Origin: Odobenus rosmarus divergens
Lineage: Eukaryota > Chordata > Mammalia > Carnivora > Odobenidae
DNA: 64,000 nt
Assembly (NCBI RefSeq): GCF_000321225.1
Contig: NW_004450397.1
Span: 4,311,669 to 4,375,668, forward strand
Direction of reading: 5' to 3'
Under the pieces are notes generated by a model. It saw only the letters and a program-made list of their open reading frames with translations, made no database searches and had not been told where the DNA came from. Numbering within the stretch: the first letter of the stretch is position 1; each line of letters starts with the position of its first letter. Below, one piece after another: positions 49,225-59,129 of the stretch. Position numbers and translations under genes: made by a program.

Positions 49225-49770
49225 GATGTCATTTACCAAAGTAGGAATAGACAAGCTGTGTCTATATGATAGAATATTATTCAGTGCTAAAAAGAAATGC
49301 GCTATCGAGGTACAAAAAGACACAGAGGAACTGTAAGTGCATATTACCAAGTGAAAGGAGCTAGTCTGAAAAGGCTACATACTGCATGATTCCAACTATA
49401 TGACATTCTGGCAGAGGCCAGCCTATATCGCCAGGAGTTCGGGGGTAGGAGCAAAAGGATAAATGTGGAGCACAGGGAACTTTTTAAGCCGTGAAACAAT
49501 AATAATACCATAATAATAGCATATATGGTAGACACATGCCATTATCCATTTGTCAAAACCCTTCAAACATATAACACCAAGAGTGAACCCCAATGTAAAC
49601 TATGGACTTTGGGTGATAATGATGTGTCAGTATTGGTTCATCCATTGTAACAAATCACTACTCTGGTGCAGGATGAGGTTGGGGTAGAGGGTTGGCGACA
49701 AGTGAGTATATGAGAACTCTGTACTTTCAGTCCAGTTTTGCTTCAAACCTAAACCTGCTCTAAAAAATAA
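49225..49770 (+). mobile_element. L1 3' remnant
   Basis: ATAGAATATTATTCAGTGCT, GCATGATTCCAACTATATGAC, GTGAACCCCAATGTAAACTA and TGGTTCATCCATTGTAACAA are L1 3' UTR blocks in plus order. It ends where the CAN SINE at 49777 begins. Confidence 0.7.
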
Positions 49771-49776
49771 TTTATT

Positions 49777-49977
49777 GGGCGCCTGGGTGGCTCAGTTGGT
49801 TAAGCGACTGCCTTTGGCTCAGGTCATGATCCTGGAGTCCCGGGATCAAGTCCTGCATCGGGCTCCCTGCTCAGCGAGGAGCCTGCTTCTCCCTCCAACC
49901 CTACCCCCTCTCATGTACTCTCTCTCTCTCTCATTCTCGCTCTCTCAAATAAATAAATCTTTAGAAAAAATAAAAAT
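49777..49977 (+). mobile_element. CAN SINE with 15-base target duplication
   Basis: GGGCGCCTGGGTGGCTCAG head, core, CT stretch and AAATAAATAAATC tail. The perfect duplicate AAAAAATAATTTATT lies at 49762-49776 and 49978-49992. It sits at the end of an L1 remnant. Confidence 0.95.
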
Positions 49978-50789
49978 AAAAAATAATTTATTAATAAAAG
50001 AATAGATACACACAACTGCAAATAAAACAAGACTAACAAATTATAGCTAGATATTACTGGATGTCCAAAGACTCTGAGCCTAATGCCTTCTCTTTGTTTA
50101 CAAAGGAAACTGACAAGTGTTAAAAAGGTGTTAAAGATATATTATCACTCCAGTGAGATTTTCCCCTAGACATAATCATAAGGCATGAGAACAAACTGAA
50201 AAGAGAACAGCGTTCTCACTTGATGATCAACATTATTTAACATGGTGTCTGTCTGCGGTATCCATCTCATCGCAGGCTTTCAAGAAACACTAGTCTAGGG
50301 ATGACCCTGAATGCAAACACCTTGCTGTCACATGTTGGGCAATCATTTCTTCTGCCAATTCCCCTATGTGCTCCTCTGTGTGCATAGCCTGCTCCTGGCC
50401 TCTAGGGACTCAGAATCTAGGAAAGTGTCTTTCTGCACAGTTCCTGCAAAGAAGAGAGTGCTGCTTAATAAAGATCTGTCAGGAACATAGCGGTGATGGA
50501 GATAGATAAAGACAACTATGTTGGGGGTGAGAGACCTGGGCAGGAGAGCAGGGAGGTTGAACTGAATCAGGCAATACAGAGGCAGAAAGTCAGCTAAACA
50601 GACACACTGGATCTGAATGCGCACCTCTGATGTCAGGCACAAAAACAGCTGGGGTTTACTGTGGTCAAAGCACAGTCTTACTTAGAGCACCTGATTTTTT
50701 AAGGCTGTAGTAACAGAGAGTAGTAGGAAAGGCAGCAGAATGACTGGAAACCCTACTCCAGGTCTCTGAGTCACATTGACAGAATGGGG

Positions 50790-51010
50790 GTAATTATCAC
50801 TCCCATTTAATGAACAGCTTGCTGTGTGCCTAGAACTTTAATATAGCATGTCCACCACTTATGGTAAGTGTTCAAGCTGAATATTTTATTCTTGTTTTGT
50901 AGACAATGAAATCAAGGTCCAGGGAGATTAAGTAACTTGCCCAAGGTCACCCAGCTGGGAAAGGCCCAAATTGGGATTTAAATTCATGTCTTTCTGACTT
51001 CAAAGTCTGT
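50790..51010 (-). repeat. MIR SINE
   Basis: GAACAGCTTGCTGTGTGCCT, TTGTAGACAATGAAATCAAGG, AAGTAACTTGCCCAAGGTCA and CCCAGCTGGGAAAGGCCC are strong MIR matches. Confidence 0.8.
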
Positions 51011-51019
51011 GTTCCTCCC

Positions 51020-54000
51020 ATCATTCAGCAAGAGAACAAGAACAGGTCTGCTCCTGGCCAAGTGGACTCAAGCCAGGACAACAATCACTATGATTGCTAG
51101 GATAAGAATCATCACTATTTGTTATTATAGAATCTGAAAAGGAGGTTGGATGGGGCGGAGGGGGGTCTCAAGGGAGCATCCATATCCCTCTTGCTTGGCA
51201 TTTTAATTTGTATACTGACACATACACATATGTGCACATGTACGCACACACACACACAAATATACCATCTACCATGTGTACACTAGGGACCACAGATAGC
51301 ACTATTAGTCTGGAATGAACATGTGCCAAGAAGGAGACCAAGGGATCAACAAATTTTGAGCCCCTACTGTATGCAGAGTCATATGCTAGCCACTAGGGTG
51401 GCTTCAAGAGTCTTCTTTTGGAGAAATCGATGTTGATTGACTTCAACCACATCCAAAGTGACCTTTCCACAAAGAAGGAAACGAATTTGATCTGTCCACC
51501 TCAACATCTCTGAACAGGACCCCTGAAGAAATCCCCATGTGGGCAACGAACTGGACCCAAGACTTGAATCATGGAGTTCGACAGAGCCTCTATTTGCGGA
51601 TCCTCTTTTTGCTGATAGTTTGCATTTACCTAGAACTCAAATTGTAACTAAATCAATCTTGCCTATTTTGTTATGAGGCAGTCAGTCCCACGTGCACCCT
51701 GTTTTTACTTTTAACATACGCAGAGGGAGGTATCAAATGTGTACTCTATGCAATAGGCACACATAGACTCTATCTTACATATGATACATCTCGGTAGGGG
51801 GATGGTGTGCAGCTCAGGCCACACAGTATGCACTTGCCAGCTCCTTTACATCCGGGCTCACTTCCAACTTGGCTTCCTTCCCAGCAAACAAGAAGCAGCT
51901 CGCTCATTCCCACACTCCTTCGAGTAACCCCTCCCCCCTCAACCTACTCCCCCTACCCCAACTTATAGGCCACAGCTGGGCTTCTCCAACACACCAGCTG
52001 GAAAAGAGGAGAGCAGTGGTGGAGGGGAGGAGAGAGAGAATCGCAGTATCTGGCCTTTCTCCTCCCAGGCTCTTTAGAAATCCGTATTTTACTCCTGCCC
52101 TACCAGCTTTATTAAGTACTTTTCTATATGGGGGGTTCAGCTAGAAACCACACCCAATAAATTAGCCAACCCACCGCAACCAGACGCAGGCTGGCAAGTG
52201 AGGAAGGATGACTCCAAAGTGAACACTGTGTAGAGGATCCACAGACAATCGAGGTGAGAATCACTCCACAACTGTCAAGACAGAAGGTGCCTCTCTTCCT
52301 CCAATCCTTAATTCTGTCTGCCAAAGTGAGACAGGTGCACTCAATGCTTTATTCCTGTGCATGTGTGTGCATGTATGTGTGTGTAAAAAATAGATGGCTA
52401 AATCTGGAAAGTAGCCAAGGACTTGATGGTGGAGGTTGAACATCCTTACATCACTTCCCAATAAAGAATGAGAGCACAGGTGAGAACCCTGGGTGAGGAA
52501 ATGGTCCTTGGAGCTTTCCGTTTAAACAGGACCAGGACTGACCAAAGTAGAAATGGAAAAACCACAGTGGAAAACCCAAGAGGGGAACATGACAACACCT
52601 GCTCATGACTCTGGGTCGGGGGGTAACTGGGCTTCCCCTTTTCTGGGATGTTCTGCATCCTTAGGTCCACAATAGTATCTGTTGCCTATTGTTCATGACA
52701 TGCTGCTTTCCTACTTTAGTATGTGCCTGGTGTAAATTCATGATTGCCAACAACTTAGGATTTCTGTGAACACAAGACAGAGACTATTCTTTGTGATTTC
52801 TGCTGAAGACACATTAGTACATGCCATCTATTGCACACACTAGAATTAGATACTGGGATGAGATGACCCCTTGAATTGAAAAGCGATGCAAATTCATCTC
52901 TTTACACTTAGATTAAAAATGTCTCTGGACCCTCAAGCAATCTCCTTGTAATGAACCCCAACTTTCAAGCTCAGAAAGGATCTTGAGGGTCATTAGCTCC
53001 AGTCACCCATTTGAGCCCCCTTTCTAAGGCAGACTATACTATCTTGGGACAGCTTTGACAGAAATTTCTTTCTACTATCAAAACCAAAGTTGGCCAAAGT
53101 ACTGCCCTTTGTGATCCCACAGAATGGTCTGCCCCTTCTGCACAGCACATTTTCAGCAGTTGATGCTGGCAAGTGTTTTTCTTCCTTATAGTCTCTTCTC
53201 CCCAGCCCCCTACCTGTGGAGCTGTCCACTGGATGAGCTCTAGAGGATCATTCATTCAACAAAAACTTACAGAGTATGAAACAGGTGCCAGGTACCAGAT
53301 TGGGAGCTGATGACCCAATGGTGAGCAAACACACACAAGTTGCTGCTTCTAGGGATCTTATAATCCCTTTGCATACCTCCCTTAGACCCAGATAGGAGGG
53401 TCCCTTGCTGAAGAAAGCTCCACTCTGGCCTTTCTTCACCTGCACCCTTCCCATAGGAAATCTGTGAGGTCTAGGAGCTATGCCTCTCTTCTAGAACATG
53501 CTCCGATTACCTGGGACCCCAGAATTCCTGTGTATTGAGACATGAGCCTGCACTCAGAACATTCAAGGTTTCTCTTCCTCAGGTTCAAAGGAAGAGGGGC
53601 AAGGGACAGCTGTTTAGGGGTTGTATGGACAGAGCTTGAGCAAGCCAGCTGGAATGTCCACGTGTGTGAGTGACAAAGACTCATCCTGCTGCCAGATGTA
53701 GCCAGCAGTGGAAAGAAAATCAAAGTGGCTTGTAGAACAAGGGCTGGATACCCCCATATGACTAGCACAGAATTCTAAGGAATCCAATAATTCTAAGTTC
53801 AAACCTGTCTTCCAGGTTGTTTTGACATTTTATTTGCCAGGTTAGGAGGATAAAATTCATTTTATTTAACAGTTATCTGGATTTATTACTTTTAGGTATT
53901 TTGGCTTATGGTATGTGAGCCTCTATGTATACTTTTGTTCTAGAGTCCATAAATGTTAGAGATGGGTCCATTCTTCGTGGAGAATGATATTAATTAAATG

Positions 54001-54449
54001 ATCATACACACACACACACACACACAAATGTAAAAATGAACCATAGTGCTAAGAAAAATAATATACTGTATGGGTCTCTCCTAAAATGCTCTACTTGATC
54101 TCCATTCCCAGGGTTCTCATTGCATCTTGGGATCTCCAGGTTTCCCTGAGCACTGCAAGGCTCTTCTCTTACTCTGCCAGGACCCAAAACACTGACTAAA
54201 ATATTTCACACTACTCTTGCCCCTTCTGAACATGGAGCTCCATGGAAGCGAACCCCAGGAAGAATAAGGGAGGTAAACCAAGCCTGTTCATCTCTTCCAA
54301 ATTCATTTCCTCTTTTCCATTTGGTCCAAAACAGGTGCCCCACCACCACCACCACTGCCATGGTGGATTTCATTCTTGAACCCATCTCTAGGTGCTCCAG
54401 AGCTGACCCTGCCTAGGAGATGGTTTCACCTCTTTGTTGAGGTGTCCAC
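51020..54449. other. Unassigned intron sequence
   Basis: Contains a CA-rich patch near 51230-51260, a possible reverse L2 end at 53240-53380 (CATTCAACAAAAACTTACAG) and the CA repeat at 54006. No exon seen. Confidence 0.5.
54006..54026. repeat. (CA)n microsatellite
   Basis: About ten CA units flanked by AT-rich sequence. Confidence 0.93.
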
Positions 54450-54830
54450 GTGTCTCACAGCTCTTCTGCTTCTAGCTGTCTAAACTCAGCCTACATCTAT
54501 TGCTTCTCACTTGGTCTTCAGCAGCAACAGAGAAGCCTTCTCTGACTAATTGGGGAAAAGGTAGCACATTCCCCCCATTTGTCTCTCTGAAAAGGCACCC
54601 CCCACACTAGCTGCTTTTAAGCACACATCTCTTTCTTGTATCCAATATTACTATAATTCACCTGCAACCCACTGTTTGTGAGTTCTTGATCTCTATCAGT
54701 CTCTCTGATGTCTGGGTTAGATTGTGAAATTCCCAGAGGGCAGGGCCACATCAGCCCTGTGTCTCCAGACCCTGCTCAGCAGAGCAGCAGGCCTAGGTAG
54801 GCACTTACTTAATAAAGACCTTTGATGATG
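54450..54830 (+). repeat. L2-like LINE 3' end
   Basis: ATTGTGAAATTCCCAGAGGG, TGTGTCTCCAGACCCTGCTC and TTACTTAATAAAGACCTTTG resemble the L2 terminus; the upstream part is diverged. Confidence 0.5.
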
Positions 54831-55034
54831 GAAACAGAGGAGCCGCACTCTACACCTAGAGGATTGTGAGTGCACAAGAAGCAATCTACTACCACCACCA
54901 GACAACAATCACAGCAGTCTTGCCAGGGACTAGACTGGGAGCTGGGGCACACTCTTCCTTTTAAATGAGGCAGATGGAGCACTGTCTTGCCCTCTGAGAT
55001 AATAACAGCAAAACACTGTGACAGCATGGCTCTA

Positions 55035-55170
55035 ACCGTGTTGACTGATCTGTTGCTCAGAATGACCATCAATTGGGGTCTATCATTATTATCCCTGTCT
55101 TACAAAGGAAGAAGCTGAAGCATGGAGGGGCATGCTACTTGTCCAGGCCTTGAACTGGGGCCATCTGGTT
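55035..55170 (-). repeat. MIR SINE fragment
   Basis: TATCATTATTATCCCTGTCTT, ACAAAGGAAGAAGCTGAAGC and TGCTACTTGTCCAGGCC match MIR. Confidence 0.6.
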
Positions 55171-55439
55171 TCAGAGACCTCAGCTTACCCACCATGGTCC
55201 ATCGAAGTGAACCAGTGCAGCTTCAGCCAGAAACAGAGGGTCAAGAGCTGCCAACTGGGCTCTTGTCCCACACTTCCATGGATCCTTGACCCCTGTCCAA
55301 CCTGGATGAATGGCTGAGAGGAGGGGAGTGGCTACTCAGTCAGCATTCCAGCATGGAGCCAAGGTTGGCTCTCCAAGCATTTATTCACACACCATCCGTC
55401 TGCCTCCTCCTGTCCTCTCTTCTGTTTCTCAAACATGCT

Positions 55440-55875
55440 AAGCTTGTTCACACTTAGGTCTTTGAACCTGCTATTTCCTCCACCTGGAATGCTTTTCTTC
55501 CAGGCCAACGTATCAGGGGGTCCTTCTCATCACGTAGGGGCCAGCTCAGATGGCACATTCTTGGGAAGGCTGTCCCTGATCACTTTTTCTAATGTAGTTG
55601 CATCTTTCCCAAAACCTCCCTTTCATTCTTGTCTAACTCATTATGCTGTTTGACTTTCATCATGGTCCTCAACACCATCTGAAATCGCTTTATTTATCTA
55701 CTAGTTGACTGATCTGTTTCTGCATCTCTACTAGAAATGTCAGCTTCAGGACAGCAGAGGTCTCACCTGTTTTGTTCACTCCTGGATACTCAGTGCCTGG
55801 AACAGCATCTGGCACACTATAGGTGCCCAGAAAACATTTTAAAAGTAAATGCATGCATGAATGAATGAATGTAAA
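55440..55875 (+). repeat. L2 LINE 3' end
   Basis: TGCTATTTCCTCCACCTGGA, AGGCTGTCCCTGATCACTTT, CTGGATACTCAGTGCCTGGA and the terminal GCATGAATGAATGAATG repeat match L2. It is the most complete L2 in the window. Confidence 0.85.
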
Positions 55876-58598
55876 GACCATTACAGACATGTGCAAACCT
55901 GGAACTAGTTGGACCCTCCAATGGCCCCTTACCACATAGAAGCCCTTGTCAGGAAGAGATCAGATCTTCATTTGGGGCAGTCTTTTAGCCCCTGGAGCAG
56001 CAGGCAAATGACTAGGGAGCTGTTTGGTTCCTTTGTTTGGGCAAAGAAAAGACCAAGACATTCAGCTGCTGAGATTGCAGACTGCTCTCCCTTCAGAGCC
56101 ACATGTGCAGTATTGCTGGACAGCTGGCTCCCTGAACAGAAAATAAGATACTGACATCTCAGCTCTTCACTTTCTGTCTTTCTGTCTCTTCCTACTCTAG
56201 AGGGTTTTCCCCATCTCCCCTTTGTCGCCCTTCCTCACTGAAATCCTGTGAAGAAAATTGAGTAAAAAGAGGGAAAAATATGTTCATATCCAACACATGC
56301 TTCTCTTATTACTACTATAGCACAATCTCATTAAAATCTCCTGGCTCCTGCACGAAAAATACAAACCCCAAAATAGAATCATCATATGCAGGAAGTGCTT
56401 GACTTAATCCAGTCTTAATGCCAACACGATGCCCCTATTCCTTCCACATAATAATAGAGCCCATTCCTTTATTGGTGTTAGCTTTTTTATTCAGTGCTTT
56501 ATTTATGACACACCATAAAAATAATGAACAAGAAAGGAAAGCTCTTAACCTCTGCCCAGACCCCATATCACGTGCGGGTATTTCACAATATTCCTACTGA
56601 TCCTTTTCTTCTTCTTCTTTTCAACAAAGTACTGCTTTTTCATGATCAAAATACCTGCCATTATATTTTAATCCCTTTCAAGATGTTTTCAGGCTCATTA
56701 TCTTCTGAATCCTCCCAACACACTTATAAGGAAAAAAAGGAGGACAGTAAAAGGTGCCTCTAAACCACAGAAGTTGGAAAAGGGACCCAGAGACATAAAG
56801 TGATTTGAAGAAGTTCACACAGTGAAATACCATCCAGAACAGGCTCCAAGTCCTGCTGTTTTCTAGAGACAAGGGTGTTTCTGCCAGAAGCCACACTCCC
56901 AGCAGCCCCTGTGACATGCAGACCTAAGCCAACCCATATGGGAACAAAACAGCTTAAGAAATTTGGAAGCTAAGTAATTCTTTCTTTTGGAAAAGATGAG
57001 GCTACTGATTGGGGCAAAAGGCTGACCAGGAGCATCCCAAAATGAGGCCTCACTCTTGCTCTCAGCCAAACCATCCCACCTTGTGCCCATCAATGGAAGT
57101 GGAGACAAGGTCTGGAAAAAGGGCACTGAGCAGGCGCCCTGGACCGCCTCACCTAACAAGAGTCCTCAACTCTGGGCAGGACTTCATTTGGGACTTCAGT
57201 AAGTCTAGTCATAAGAAGGAGGAACCCAGTCCTTAGCCCCTCAGAAACATTTATGCACACTGAGATCTATGTCACCTCCTCTCATAATGCCCAGGCTGTG
57301 ACCCCGGTCATCATCTGTCCCTGAAGCATGTTGCCCATTCAGAGCAAAGATAAAATGAATGAAAGTATTAGCTAAGCCTGTCTTTCACAAAGCAAGCCTT
57401 CAGCAAGAGCCAGAGCCCCCTCAGGATTACCGGCATGGCATTTACTGCTCTCCCACTTGTTCAGGAAGCACCCAGAAGTCTTCCCTCCACTTCTGGGAAG
57501 CTACTGAAAAAGTAGCTGATGCGACCACAGAACCCTGACCAATGTGCAATTTAATGTTCCTTCTCCAGCATCACTAACTAGATCAGATTTTTCAGATGAG
57601 ACTTTTCTATCTGGGATTCTGTGGGAAGTGTTGCCATAATTCATGACTCTTGGAGAATGTCCACATACTATCTCCAGCCTCTAGCAGACACTAGATTGGA
57701 AGTGGAGCTGGAAGGGCTGGGGTGAGTCTATCTGTGAAAATCTGAATGAACAGGGAAGGGAGGACCTTCAAACTTAGGAAGACTGGTCCATGATTGTACT
57801 TGGCAACCCCTGTCCTGGATGGGGAGGGTTTAAGGGATATTCTAAGTTGATGTGCTTCAGGCCTGAGAAGGGGAGTAGATATGACAAGATTCCTTCCTTC
57901 CTTCTCCATATCCCTTAAACTCACTCTCAACCCACTTACCTATTTGCTTTCAACCTAGGGAAAAAAAAACATGAGTCTGCCAAGAAGTGTCTTAGCAAAC
58001 TGTAGAGTCTTCTTGGACCTAGAATCTCTCCCCATTTCTTCCTTGCTGACTAAAACATACTGCTGAGGATGTCCGTGTAACATGGGAGGGGGTAGTTCAA
58101 AGTAAGAGAATAGGGTCAGGCTTGTTGTGTTTCAGTCTATAAGAATAGGGAAAGAGGAGACGATCTCTGCACATTTCCCTCTGAAGACGGAAGATGGTTG
58201 AATCTGGGACTGAAGATGGGCTGGGGGAAATGTCAGTAACAACAAATCAGATAAAAAGATTTCTTGGCCTCAAGCATGAATGTACCACCAAGTTCCTTCC
58301 TTTTGTCACTTCTGACTTCTGAATCTTCTATTCTGAGGATGCTTATGGAATTTTGGGATGGAACTGAAGACACTAGCATTGGAAGGAAAATTCAAAAACT
58401 GGGGTACAACTGAGTCACCAAACAGGCTCTACCAGACACCTTTTGGGCAAACTTAACCACAAGAAACATCATTGAGGAGCCCTTAAAACGTATATTCCTC
58501 ACACTAGAGACAGCACTATGGTTCCCCAGGGCAAGCAGGCGAGTAGTAATGTGCAAGACCTGGAGACACCATAAGGCAGCAGGAAAAGGGAAAAAGGG
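55876..58598. other. MARCHF4: Intron sequence just downstream of MARCHF4 exon 1
   Basis: Apart from a MIR-like fragment at 56690-56860 there is little repeat content, as is common near promoters. No motif stands out. Confidence 0.5.
56690..56860 (-). repeat. MIR-like SINE fragment
   Basis: AATCCTCCCAACACACTTAT, AAGGGACCCAGAGACATAAAG and TTTGAAGAAGTTCACACAG fit a diverged MIR. Confidence 0.5.
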
Positions 58599-58607
58599 TC
58601 TCACCTG
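58599..58607 (-). other. MARCHF4: Splice donor of MARCHF4 exon 1
   Basis: Read on the minus strand, the coding sequence GGGCCGGAACAG is followed by GTGAGACCC, a good match to the donor consensus CAG|GTGAGT. The exon ends at 58605 in phase 0. Translation past this point gives VRPFFPFP and no longer resembles the family, so the boundary is well supported. The intron starts at 58604. Confidence 0.93.
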
Positions 58608-59129
58608 TTCCGGCCCCTGGAAGCAGATGCGGCAGAGCGGGGTCCTCATGCCGCTGTCCAGGCTGCTGCCCAGTGAGTAGCAATCCTCAGCCTTCCCCTT
58701 ACAGAAGTCATCTGAGGAGGCACTGCTGAGCAGTGAGGTGGGTGGCTCGGTGGCTGGGCCACCCCAGTCATCTTCCACAGAAGAAGGTGGCAAAGGTGGT
58801 GGAGGTGGCAGAGGAGTGGTCTCCCTGCCCATCCCTTCTCGAGGGCCCCTCCAGCCTGCCCACCCCCCGGCACCTAGAGCCGGAAGGGTGTTGTTGTTGG
58901 CCGCCAAACTGGGGGGCTGGGGGTCGCCGTGCATGGGCAGGGGCGCTGGAGGGGGGCGCCGCAGTAGGAAAACCTTCAGGTCATTGAAGAGCATGCGGCA
59001 GCGGCACTTGAGGAGACCCTGGTGGCGCAACATCTGGGGAGCCGGGGCACACGATCCACAGCGGAACCAGGCACAGCAGCAACAGAAGCACCTCCACCAC
59101 CCGAGCAGCCCGCTCAAGGGCATCAGCAT
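58605..59129 (-). CDS. MARCHF4: MARCHF4 coding exon 1 (E3 ubiquitin ligase, N-terminal 175 codons)
   Basis: MARCHF4 is a membrane-associated RING-CH E3 ubiquitin ligase of the Golgi and endosomal membranes. Its family tags surface glycoproteins for internalisation and lysosomal breakdown. I recognise the protein directly. It opens MLMPLSGLLGWW, followed by a Cys/Trp-rich hydrophobic stretch (residues about 6-32), then the conserved block APAPQMLRHQGLLKCRCRML (about 28-47), a Pro-rich linker with a PLPPPPPLPP run, an acidic SVEDDW motif, a Ser-rich segment, and finally MRTPLCRICFQGPEQ. C166 and C169 are the first zinc-binding pair of the RING-CH domain. The rest of that domain, the two membrane segments and the tail must lie in later exons, because the human protein is about 410 residues. 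The ATG at 59129 matches the human start. Codon 3 is a second ATG, and both have C at -3 and C at +4, a weak context. The frame continues past the donor to 58392, but that part is intron. Confidence 0.97.

Larger units (their letters stand above)
1..58604 (-). other. MARCHF4: MARCHF4 intron 1 (5' part)
   Basis: This follows from the exon 1 donor at 58604 on the minus strand. No second exon was recognised: I looked on the minus strand for the continuation of the RING-CH domain (Cys/His-rich segment with a CWSC-type motif) and did not see it. The contents are repeats, listed separately, and unique DNA without supported genes. The intron continues beyond position 1. Confidence 0.85.

Noticed and set aside
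48800..49336. 178-codon plus-strand frame
   Set aside because: It crosses a MER5-like remnant and an L1 3' remnant. The apparent length is chance.
1..58600. MARCHF4 exon 2 within the window
   Set aside because: I looked on the minus strand for the rest of the RING-CH domain and found no match. The intron is expected to be very long.
58392..58604. Continuation of the MARCHF4 frame past residue 175
   Set aside because: It follows a good GTGAGA donor and its translation does not resemble the RING-CH continuation.
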